Source: JBKBXU01 sp046313675 | GTDB taxonomy: Bacteria; Bacteroidota; Bacteroidia; Cytophagales; Cytophagaceae | Assembly: GCA_046313675.1 (NCBI GenBank) | Contig: JBKBXU010000087.1 | Coordinates: forward strand, 1 to 14,786 | DNA: 14,786 bases | Direction of reading: 5' to 3' | Shown: positions 1 to 6,611 of the stretch, in pieces | Layout: each line of letters opens with the position of its first letter | How positions within the stretch are numbered: the stretch's first letter is position 1 | Position numbers and translations under genes: made by a program | The notes under the pieces: model-generated | The model's input: the letters and a program-made list of their open reading frames with translations, nothing else | What the model was told of the DNA's origin: nothing | Databases searched by the model: none

Positions 1-626
1 CTAAAATATATGCTCCTAATGAAGGGGTAGAGCTGCTTTACATACATGGGGAAAATAAAAACAGGGCTTTGGTTAATCCAAATGGATTTCCGTATATGAA
101 CCTGAATTTTGATCCATACAGCAGTACCTTAAGAAAGAACAACCATCACACCTTGCATGAGGTCGGATTTGATTATATAAATGACATTATTTCCAATATG
201 GTTGAGAAAAGCGGGGATGATTTTAATAAGTATTTTAAATACCTGGGAGATACCATAGTTAATGGTAGGAATTGTTATAAAATATTAATAGACTATGTGG
301 ATTTTGCCTATTATAATTATACCATTAAAGCCGGGGAGAATATTACAGACATCGCTTACCGACTGCATTTAAGTGATTACATGATCCTTGAAATTAATAA
401 CCTGAGCGATTACACATCGGCAAAAGCAGGTACAGTAATTAAGCTGCCTAATGTTTATGCAAGAAAAACATATTTGTGTATTGATAGAATCAATTACATG
501 CCGATCCTGCAGGAAATGCACGATGAAAAAGGCCTGTTTTCTAAATATGAATTTTTAAATCTCCAGATTAATCCGGTTATAGCTCCTGAAGAATTTACGA
601 GTTCTTACAAAGACTATAAGTTTTGA
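1..626 (+). CDS. DUF1571-family envelope protein with embedded LysM domain, 5' end missing
   Basis: The reading frame is open from base 3 to the TGA at 624-626, so the gene begins outside the window; a TTG at 69 is internal, not the start. The visible part is about 207 residues. Its opening pattern (P-N-E-G-V-E-L-L-Y followed by A-L-V-N-P-N-G-F-P-Y) and the following R-K-N-N-H-H-T segment match what I recall of the Bacteroidota DUF1571 family, thought to be periplasmic or outer-membrane associated. A LysM-like segment lies at about bases 318-449 (Y-T-I-K-A-G-E-N to I-K-L-P), which would bind peptidoglycan. The C-terminal block (E-K-G-L-F-S-K-Y-E-F-L-N-L) is also typical of the family. It may be co-transcribed with the hydrolase 64 bases downstream. 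The function is unknown; any signal peptide lies upstream of the window. Confidence 0.8.
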   Translation, partial: KIYAPNEGVELLYIHGENKNRALVNPNGFPYMNLNFDPYSSTLRKNNHHTLHEVGFDYINDIISNMVEKSGDDFNKYFKYLGDTIVNGRNCYKILIDYVDFAYYNYTIKAGENITDIAYRLHLSDYMILEINNLSDYTSAKAGTVIKLPNVYARKTYLCIDRINYMPILQEMHDEKGLFSKYEFLNLQINPVIAPEEFTSSYKDYKF

Positions 627-690
627 TGACGGAACATTTCTTTCGTAATTTTTTTTCTTAGTTAACACAAAGTGTTTTCTGAGATTTATA

Positions 691-1584
691 ATGGAGCTCA
701 TAAAAACTGATCCTGTAATGAAAAAAAACAAGGGTAAAAAACAGAGCGCCAAAGCTCTTTACCTGGTATTGTCTGTGTACAGGCTTTGGTTTAAAGTTTA
801 TTTTCAACTTTCATCCCCCAAAGCAATTGCTGCTGCCTTCCGATTGTTTGCTACTCCTCGAGCTAAACTCAGGGAGAAAGAACGTATGGTGCTAAGCGGA
901 GCAGAAAAGCATGTTATTGAATTTGAAGGTAAAAAGATTGCCACCTATCGATGGGGAAAATCAGACATGCGCATTTTGTGTATTCATGGATGGGAAGGGA
1001 ACGGAGGGAATTTTGGTGCATTTATAGATCGCTTTCTTCCCCTTGGTTATGAAATTATTTCCTATGATGCTCCGGCTCACAACCAAAGTACTGGTAGAAC
1101 AACCAATTTGTTTCAGTTTGCCCGCCTTGCAGCTTCTATGATGGAGAAAGAAAAGCCTATAGCTGTCATTGGCCACTCTTTTGGAAGTGCATCAGCCATA
1201 TTAGCCCAGACCAGGTTTACCGAATACCGGGTTCCAAGGATTGCCATGCTCAGCGCTCCCGATAAGTTGTTAAATGTCGTGAATGACTTTTCCAATCTTA
1301 TGAGGTTTTCAGACACCATGCACCAGGTTTTTATAGCTTATATGGAAAAAAGGTTTAAAGTGAATCTGGAAGATGTCCGGGTAAGTGCGGTTATACACGA
1401 GTGCAACTCTGAAATGCTATTGATTCACGACAGGTACGATAAGGTAATTCCTTTTTCGTATGCAGAAAATGTCGTTGCACATAATTCCAAAATTAACTTG
1501 ATAGCTATTAAGCAAGTGGGCCATTATAGAATGCTTTGGAATAAGGAGGTGGTGGATAGGGTAGAGGTTTTTTTGAAGGAATGA
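691..1584 (+). CDS. alpha/beta hydrolase
   Basis: A 297-residue alpha/beta-hydrolase fold protein of unknown substrate. The sequence shows an oxyanion-hole motif H-G-W-E-G (residues 99-103), a nucleophile elbow G-H-S-F-G (161-165, Ser163), a probable acid Asp250 in H-D-R-Y-D-K-V-I-P and a probable catalytic His278 in V-G-H-Y-R. The triad order Ser-Asp-His and the spacing are normal for the superfamily, so an active esterase- or lipase-like enzyme is likely. Residues 1-70 form a basic, partly hydrophobic extension with no clear cleavage site, so the enzyme is probably cytoplasmic or membrane-associated. ATG at 718 (M-K-K-N-K) is an equally plausible start and would remove 9 residues; neither start has a Shine-Dalgarno sequence. 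It lies 64 bases after the DUF1571 gene and 82 bases before the next, so an operon is possible but unproven. Confidence 0.9.
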   Translation: MELIKTDPVMKKNKGKKQSAKALYLVLSVYRLWFKVYFQLSSPKAIAAAFRLFATPRAKLREKERMVLSGAEKHVIEFEGKKIATYRWGKSDMRILCIHGWEGNGGNFGAFIDRFLPLGYEIISYDAPAHNQSTGRTTNLFQFARLAASMMEKEKPIAVIGHSFGSASAILAQTRFTEYRVPRIAMLSAPDKLLNVVNDFSNLMRFSDTMHQVFIAYMEKRFKVNLEDVRVSAVIHECNSEMLLIHDRYDKVIPFSYAENVVAHNSKINLIAIKQVGHYRMLWNKEVVDRVEVFLKE

Positions 1585-1666
1585 GAAGGTAGATTAACTT
1601 TTTGATTTCTTGCTTTTCTAAGGTATAGATTATAAATTGATTCTCTGTTTTCACGTTATTTTCTAT

Positions 1667-3655
1667 ATGAAGAAATTCCTTATCTCTTTTGTTGTTCTTA
1701 TTGTACTGGTAGGTGGTTATTTTGCCTACACATTTTACCTTTCTCCGGTTGATAATTTCCGTTCAATTTATTTGATACCACGTAATGCGGTTTATATCCT
1801 ACAGACCGACAAGCCCATTGAAACCTGGAAGCGGATCAGTGGGAGTGGGATATGGAAACACATGCAGAAACAGGCATATTTTGCTGAGCTTACCTCAAGC
1901 ACAAACAGCCTTAATGAAATTTTAGAAAACAATAAGCAGTTGTTTGACCTGTTTGGCTCACGCAATGTGACCATTTCAGCGCATGTGTATGCTCCTAAAC
2001 GCTACGACTTTCTGTTTATAGTTGATTTGGAAAAAGCCGCAAAGCTTAATTTTGTCCAGGATTACTTTACCAAGCTGGGAGGTAAAGATTATCAGATCAC
2101 CGAAAGGAACTACAAAGGCCAGCGGATTTATGAGTTGCTTGATAAAAGCGACCGCTCCACCTTATACCTTACGTTTATTAAGAATCTGGTAGTTTGCTCT
2201 TATGTAAATAAAATTTTAGAAGAATCCATTGATCAGCAGGAAAATCCTTATATAGGCCGTGATCTTCATTTTATTGAAATGCGCCAGGAAGTTGATGATG
2301 GAGGGTTATTTAATGTTTACCTTCAGTACAACTACCTTGATGAGCTTATGCGTTGCTACCTGGCTGAGGAAGATGATAATATAAATGAGCTTAGCCGGGC
2401 ACTCTACTATACCGGATTAAATGTTGACCTTACAAGTGATAATCGATTCATTACAAAAGGTTATACGAATGTTAATGATTCAGTTAGTTCTTATCTTAAA
2501 GCCATGCTTCTGTCAGGAAAGGGCAAGCTTCATGCGCATGAAGTTATTCCTCAGCGTACTGCTTTTTATATGAGTTTGGGTGTAGAGAACTTTACCAAAT
2601 TTTATGATAATTTTATTAGCCTGATGAAGGAAAAGGGGACTGACTATGACGAGTACCAAAAGAACATAGATCAGATAGAGAAATTACTTAAGATTAATGT
2701 GAAGGAAAATTTTATCAGTTGGATTGGGGACGAAGTTGCTTTTGTTCAGACCCAGCCCAAAGGATTGGGAAAGGATAATGAATTTGCGGTAGTTATAAAA
2801 AGTAAAAACAGGGAAGAGGCTGTAAAGAACCTGGACTTTGTGGCACGCCAGATCAGAAAGAAAACTCCTGTTAAATTTAAAGAGGTTGATTACAAGGGAT
2901 ATCCAATTAACTTCCTTTCGGTAAAGGGGATGTTTAAGGTTATTCTCGGGAAATTCTTTGAAAAGTTGGATAAGCCGTATTTTACCGTTATTGATGATTA
3001 TGTTATTTTCAGTAATCATCCTCAAACTATCAAAAATATTATTGATGACTATAAATCTGAACTAACACTGGCAAAATCTGAAGAATTTGGGACATTCCTT
3101 GATCAGTTTGATCGTAAAAACAACATCTTTATTTACGTTCATCCTCCCATTCTTCATGGCAGTCTTCAGGGTTTTGTTTCGCACGAAACCTGGTTGGATG
3201 TAAAGAAAAACAAAGACTACATTACCTGTTTTCCGCAATTTGGTTTCCAGCTGACTGAGCATAAGGGTATGTTTGCAACGCATATGATAAGCACTTTCGG
3301 AGATCCTGCTATTGTGGAGGCTCCGGCCGTGGTTCCTGCTAAGGTGTCAGCTCCGGTGGTAGAAGTTGAAGAAGAGGAGGTAGAATATTATGTGGAAGAT
3401 AAAGACGAAGATATCTTCCTTGATGATTTAGATGTAAAACGCCATGAGGAGTTTTATGAAGACGGTACGTTAAAACTAAAAGTGGGGATTAAAAACGGTG
3501 TACGTCATGGTAGTTTTACAGAGTATCACCCCAATGGGAAAGGAAAGGTCAAGGGGCGCTATAGGAATGACCTTAGAGACGGAACATTTAAGTACTATGA
3601 TGAAAGCGGAAAGCTAAAAGAGAAGCGGGTTTTTAAAGAGGGAGTGCTTCAGTAA
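1667..3655 (+). CDS. membrane-anchored DUF3352-like protein with C-terminal MORN/YwqK-type repeats
   Basis: A 662-residue protein with three parts. Residues 1-25 form a basic start plus hydrophobic stretch, best read as an N-terminal membrane anchor or uncleaved signal. Residues of about 30-555 resemble the DUF3352 family: the early pattern I-P-R-N-A-V-Y-I-L-Q-T-D-K-P and I-W-K-H-M is what I recall from Bacteroidota members, which are of unknown function. A strongly acidic linker (about 563-590) follows. The last 70 residues hold two or three G-x-x-x-G-x-[FY]-x-x-Y-x-x-[NS]-G-K repeats, as in MORN_2/YwqK proteins. I chose ATG 1667 because it directly precedes M-K-K-F-L-I-S-F; an in-frame TTG at 1637 would add ten residues that do not fit a signal. 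The repeats suggest the exported face binds a partner or lipid; this is inference. It converges on the next gene with 69 bases between stops. Confidence 0.82.
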   Translation: MKKFLISFVVLIVLVGGYFAYTFYLSPVDNFRSIYLIPRNAVYILQTDKPIETWKRISGSGIWKHMQKQAYFAELTSSTNSLNEILENNKQLFDLFGSRNVTISAHVYAPKRYDFLFIVDLEKAAKLNFVQDYFTKLGGKDYQITERNYKGQRIYELLDKSDRSTLYLTFIKNLVVCSYVNKILEESIDQQENPYIGRDLHFIEMRQEVDDGGLFNVYLQYNYLDELMRCYLAEEDDNINELSRALYYTGLNVDLTSDNRFITKGYTNVNDSVSSYLKAMLLSGKGKLHAHEVIPQRTAFYMSLGVENFTKFYDNFISLMKEKGTDYDEYQKNIDQIEKLLKINVKENFISWIGDEVAFVQTQPKGLGKDNEFAVVIKSKNREEAVKNLDFVARQIRKKTPVKFKEVDYKGYPINFLSVKGMFKVILGKFFEKLDKPYFTVIDDYVIFSNHPQTIKNIIDDYKSELTLAKSEEFGTFLDQFDRKNNIFIYVHPPILHGSLQGFVSHETWLDVKKNKDYITCFPQFGFQLTEHKGMFATHMISTFGDPAIVEAPAVVPAKVSAPVVEVEEEEVEYYVEDKDEDIFLDDLDVKRHEEFYEDGTLKLKVGIKNGVRHGSFTEYHPNGKGKVKGRYRNDLRDGTFKYYDESGKLKEKRVFKEGVLQ

Positions 3656-3724
3656 AAAAAAGGTACGTTTGGTAGTTGACTTGAAATACTTTTTTTCTTT
3701 GGGGATATTCTGAAGGTTGATTAA

Positions 3725-4351
3725 TTAATCAAAATCTTCATCAAATGAAGGGATTGCTTCTTCTATAATTGAATCATCTTCTATATTCCATTTGCGGTTG
3801 TCAATAATTTCATCGCCAAATTCGTCACACAAAATGATTTTAGATATTTTGCTAAACATAAAGCGATTTTTAAGAAAAACACCTTCTCTTACGATTAGTT
3901 TGTAATAATTATTTTCTATAGCATCGTATAAAATTATTTTTAGATCAATTTCCTGCAGGATAACCTTTAGGTTTTTTCTGATTTCATAATCAACTCTATA
4001 GATTTCAAGCTTGTTTTTAGGCAAGGAACTATAGGTTTCCCAATATTGAGTAAATACTTTCTTATTTAGATTTCTAAGGTCATATTCTACGTCCTTTAGA
4101 TTAGAAGTTAATATAGCTTCCTTTTGATCTTTAGGTATTCTTTTGCTCTTTTTTACAAAGTTCATGAAAACCTTGTAATCTTTACTGTTCACACAATATT
4201 GTTTGATAAACCTGTCCGGCTTTTTTTCATTTAAGTCCTTCCAAAGGGATGAAGCAATTTTTTCAGGCGTTTTTTTTCCAAATTTCAATTGTTGTCCTGA
4301 GGCACTCAGGCATAAAAAACAAATAGCGGAAGTAAGAATATATAATCGCAT
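3725..4351 (-). CDS. small secreted protein of unknown function
   Basis: A 208-residue protein I do not recognise. It starts with a clear signal peptide (hydrophobic residues 4-16, then A-S-G before Q20-Q21, a common signal peptidase I site in this phylum). The mature part opens with lysine-rich helical sequence (about 25-90), followed by alternating polar/apolar segments that read as beta strands (about 112-175), and an acidic tail containing E-E-A-I-P and F-D-E-D-F-D. The helix-then-sheet order and size would suit an NTF2-like or cystatin-like fold, but no motif supports this. No lipobox is visible, so it is probably free in the periplasm or outside. It stands alone: convergent with the DUF3352-like gene and divergent from the T9SS-cargo gene, with its own candidate promoter just upstream. 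Confidence 0.75.
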   Translation of the reverse strand: MRLYILTSAICFLCLSASGQQLKFGKKTPEKIASSLWKDLNEKKPDRFIKQYCVNSKDYKVFMNFVKKSKRIPKDQKEAILTSNLKDVEYDLRNLNKKVFTQYWETYSSLPKNKLEIYRVDYEIRKNLKVILQEIDLKIILYDAIENNYYKLIVREGVFLKNRFMFSKISKIILCDEFGDEIIDNRKWNIEDDSIIEEAIPSFDEDFD

Positions 4352-4374
4352 GGATTGGAATTAGCTGTAAAAAT

Positions 4375-4382
4375 CAAAGATA
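4375..4382 (-). promoter_or_regulatory. candidate Bacteroidota -7 promoter element for the secreted-protein gene
   Basis: Read on the minus strand, these eight bases are TATCTTTG, an exact match to the Bacteroidota TAnnTTTG -7 consensus. The element ends 24 bases before the start codon at 4351, giving a short leader of about 17 bases. I find no TTG at the usual -33 spacing; the nearest in the right orientation is about 28 bases away. An 8-base degenerate match can arise by chance in AT-rich DNA. Confidence 0.4.
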
Positions 4383-4499
4383 ATAATAGTTTTTTGCTTA
4401 GTAAGATTTCCAACAGGATTATCTTGATCTGGCTTTTTGAGTTGAAATCTGGTTTTATTAAAAAAAATGTAAATTAGCCCTCAACTAACAGTGCCGGCT

Positions 4500-5276
4500 A
4501 TGAAAAAAATACTTGTTTTGTGTATTATGGTAGTTCTCTTTTACCATCAGGCTTATCCATGTTCCTGTATTGGATGGAGAACCTTCTGCAGTGGTGCCAA
4601 ATACTCCCTGAACCATAATCAATATGTTTTTTATGGTAAGATTACCAGTATAATTGAAAATGGAATAGCGATCGAAGTCTTAGAAGATTTCTCAGGTACA
4701 GAGACAAGGAATACCATTACCATTTGGAGTGCCAATATCATTGGATGTATGGAGGAACAATTATTCCTTAACCAATCCGGTTCTGTTGGGGACAGTCTTT
4801 TTATAATAGTGGATAAGATTACAGATGAAAATAAAGCTCAGGAGCCTTATCAGGATGATGAATGGTTTGTGACAGGTGACTACAGACTGGTTTATCAAAT
4901 CTGCAACTATACGTCCATACTTGTTCGGGATAAAAGGGTGGTTGATTATGAAAACAATTCTTCTTTACAATATATGGCCGATGAATTGGCTGAAGTGATT
5001 AGAGGAGAAAAGGCATGTCCAATTATTTCCTTTGTAACTTCTGCTTCTAATGAAAACATGATCCGGGTTTTCCCAAATCCTGTAAGCGAAAAGCTCACTA
5101 TAGAATCCGGCATGAAGAACTATGAGGTGTATTTATATAATGCTATGGGAGAATTAGTAGGAGTCTATGAAAAACCATCTTATATTGACATGCACGAACT
5201 AAAATCAGGGGTTTATTTACTTAAAATACAAGAAGACGATCAGTTTGTGTTTACCGGGAGGGTCATCAAACTATAA
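4500..5276 (+). CDS. secreted TIMP/NTR-like protein with T9SS type A sorting domain
   Basis: A 258-residue secreted protein. Residues 1-20 are a signal peptide. The mature protein would begin at or within two residues of C21-S-C23, followed by C30 in F-C-S-G-A-K and then Y-V-F-Y-G-K-I. This C-x-C...C layout at the N-terminus, followed by a beta strand, resembles tissue inhibitors of metalloproteinases and other NTR domains. C83, C135 and C173 could supply disulfide partners. Residues of about 187-258 are a T9SS type A C-terminal domain: V-F-P-N-P-V at 190-195, L-Y-N-A-M-G-E-L-V at 212-220 and S-G-V-Y-L-L-K-I at 236-243, so the protein is predicted to cross the outer membrane by T9SS and be surface-attached or released. 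The start is ATG 4500; a GTG at 4491 in frame is less likely. The inhibitor function is only suggested by fold resemblance. Confidence 0.85.
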   Translation: MKKILVLCIMVVLFYHQAYPCSCIGWRTFCSGAKYSLNHNQYVFYGKITSIIENGIAIEVLEDFSGTETRNTITIWSANIIGCMEEQLFLNQSGSVGDSLFIIVDKITDENKAQEPYQDDEWFVTGDYRLVYQICNYTSILVRDKRVVDYENNSSLQYMADELAEVIRGEKACPIISFVTSASNENMIRVFPNPVSEKLTIESGMKNYEVYLYNAMGELVGVYEKPSYIDMHELKSGVYLLKIQEDDQFVFTGRVIKL

Positions 5277-5290
5277 GTTTGTCTTATTTC

Positions 5291-5336
5291 TTAATAGCTT
5301 TTAGAAAAGATACGTATATTTTCTAAAAGCTATTAA
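5291..5336. terminator. 46-bp near-perfect palindrome between convergent genes, likely bidirectional terminator
   Basis: The arms 5291-5308 (TTAATAGCTTTTAGAAAA) and 5319-5336 are exact reverse complements over 18 bases. The ten bases between them include the self-complementary ATACGTAT at 5310-5317, so the only mismatch in 46 bases is the pair 5309/5318. It sits between the stop of the T9SS-cargo gene (5276) and the stop of the PiT-like gene (5341), where a shared terminator is expected. It is AT-rich and has no GC-rich stem core, so termination strength is uncertain; it could also stabilise both mRNA 3' ends or be a protein site. Confidence 0.65.
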
Positions 5337-5340
5337 AAGG

Positions 5341-6465
5341 TTATGAGAAAAGGTTTAAAAACACCTCCCAAAGCTGAATACGAATTTCTTCATTTACGGC
5401 TATGGCAATAACGATAGATACAACCAACCCTAAAAATGCATAAAGGAGATCTTTTTGCACAATAGCCAGGGTCTTCTTCATGCTTCTTTTGGTTTTGTAA
5501 TTAGTCTGTAGAGTCATGGCTATTTCCCTTCCGGCCATTAAACCGAGGAATACCCAAGTGGTACTCATGGGAATGCTGCTCAAACCTTTAAATACATATA
5601 GGATAATTGCATAGGTTAAATCTATAATGGATGCGGCACGAACATCTTTAACCTGTGATTTTTCTGTTACAATTTTCTGAATTTTATCTCCACGGAGGTA
5701 GAATAATATGCCAAGTCCAACGGTAATGTATGAAAGGAAGAAAATTAATTGGCCCAGAGACAGGGTTCTTGGGAGAGAAACGGCAATATTAGCGCCATCC
5801 TGCATTATCCAAACCGCCCATAACGAACCACTTATCGTCCATTGTATTACCGTCCAAAGCCTTCCAGGAATACCCTTTGTCAACTGAATGATGTATTTTG
5901 CCAAAAGGAACCATAAAGCTATGGCAACAATAAAAGCGGTGATGTATCCAATAACACTCTTTTGAACCATCCCTTGTATACCATCCCAGTTTGAGCTGTA
6001 AACGCTAAGGCATAGGAAGGTAGTGGAAACCGGCATTCTAAGCCTGGTTAAAAGCAAAAGGATGAGTGGTGCAGCAAGTTGCAGGAATGAAAAACTTTGA
6101 GGTGCCTGCTCAAAGCCTTTGGAAGTAAGTCTTTCATAACTTACGTCTCCTCCATGCGTGTACCAACTATAAGAAACTGTTACTATAAATATACCTGCAA
6201 TAAAAATCCAAAGCACCCACCACGGCCGCTTTTCATTTGATGCCAGAAAAGTTCCTATAGACTGAATACTGTCGTTTGCAATAGCTGAATACCCGGCAAA
6301 AAGAAAGGCAAGCCACATGGCCAGCTGGGGGTAGGGGTAGGCTATACCAGCTAACAAAAACATGGCAATCAGTAATTGCAGAAAATATTTTTCCTTAATT
6401 AAAAATACCTTTAGTACTCTGTATCGAAATTTTTGATTGACTTCAATCGTGGATTTTTTGCCCAT
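5341..6465 (-). CDS. divergent PiT-family-like membrane transporter
   Basis: A 374-residue polytopic membrane protein with about nine or ten hydrophobic segments. Two halves repeat the same signature pair. In the first half, A-N-D-S-I-Q-S-I-G-T (residues 63-72) is followed by P-V-S-T-T (145-149); in the second half, Q-D-G-A-N (222-226) is followed by P-M-S-T-T (299-303). Paired G-x-N-D-x-x-N and P-x-S-[ST]-[ST] motifs in an inverted duplication are the hallmark of the inorganic phosphate transporter family PiT (TC 2.A.20). Classical members have His after the S-T-T; here Phe150 and Trp304 take that place, and the Asn of the second motif follows Gly-Ala. The ion carried may therefore differ from phosphate. 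It has no phoU-like neighbour. It follows the GH3 gene on the same strand after 146 bases, so it may be transcribed alone. Confidence 0.72.
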   Translation of the reverse strand: MGKKSTIEVNQKFRYRVLKVFLIKEKYFLQLLIAMFLLAGIAYPYPQLAMWLAFLFAGYSAIANDSIQSIGTFLASNEKRPWWVLWIFIAGIFIVTVSYSWYTHGGDVSYERLTSKGFEQAPQSFSFLQLAAPLILLLLTRLRMPVSTTFLCLSVYSSNWDGIQGMVQKSVIGYITAFIVAIALWFLLAKYIIQLTKGIPGRLWTVIQWTISGSLWAVWIMQDGANIAVSLPRTLSLGQLIFFLSYITVGLGILFYLRGDKIQKIVTEKSQVKDVRAASIIDLTYAIILYVFKGLSSIPMSTTWVFLGLMAGREIAMTLQTNYKTKRSMKKTLAIVQKDLLYAFLGLVVSIVIAIAVNEEIRIQLWEVFLNLFS

Positions 6466-6611
6466 TGGACCTGGAAAGGATATCTGTTTTTAATCTAATT
6501 GATTTATCACAATATTACTATTGTTATTTTATTTCACAACTTGCATTTTCACGCAAAACTTACATTTAACAATTCCTTAACATTGGTTGTTTTTGCTTGT
6601 TTTTTAAGTGT

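Noticed and set aside
664..676. Small hairpin AACAC-AAA-GTGTT upstream of the hydrolase
   Set aside because: Five base pairs with no T tract; too weak for a terminator and no regulatory context.
1637..1666. Upstream TTG start for the DUF3352-like gene
   Set aside because: The ten extra residues precede a perfectly good ATG with a classic basic-then-hydrophobic signal; TTG starts are uncommon.
2684..3025. 113-residue minus-strand open frame
   Set aside because: Fully antisense to the DUF3352-like gene and without domain features; read as a shadow.
3654..3696. Possible terminator between the convergent genes (A8-GGTA ... TAC-T7)
   Set aside because: The arms pair only with a bulge, the loop is over 20 bases and there is no GC-rich stem, so I cannot support it as a terminator.
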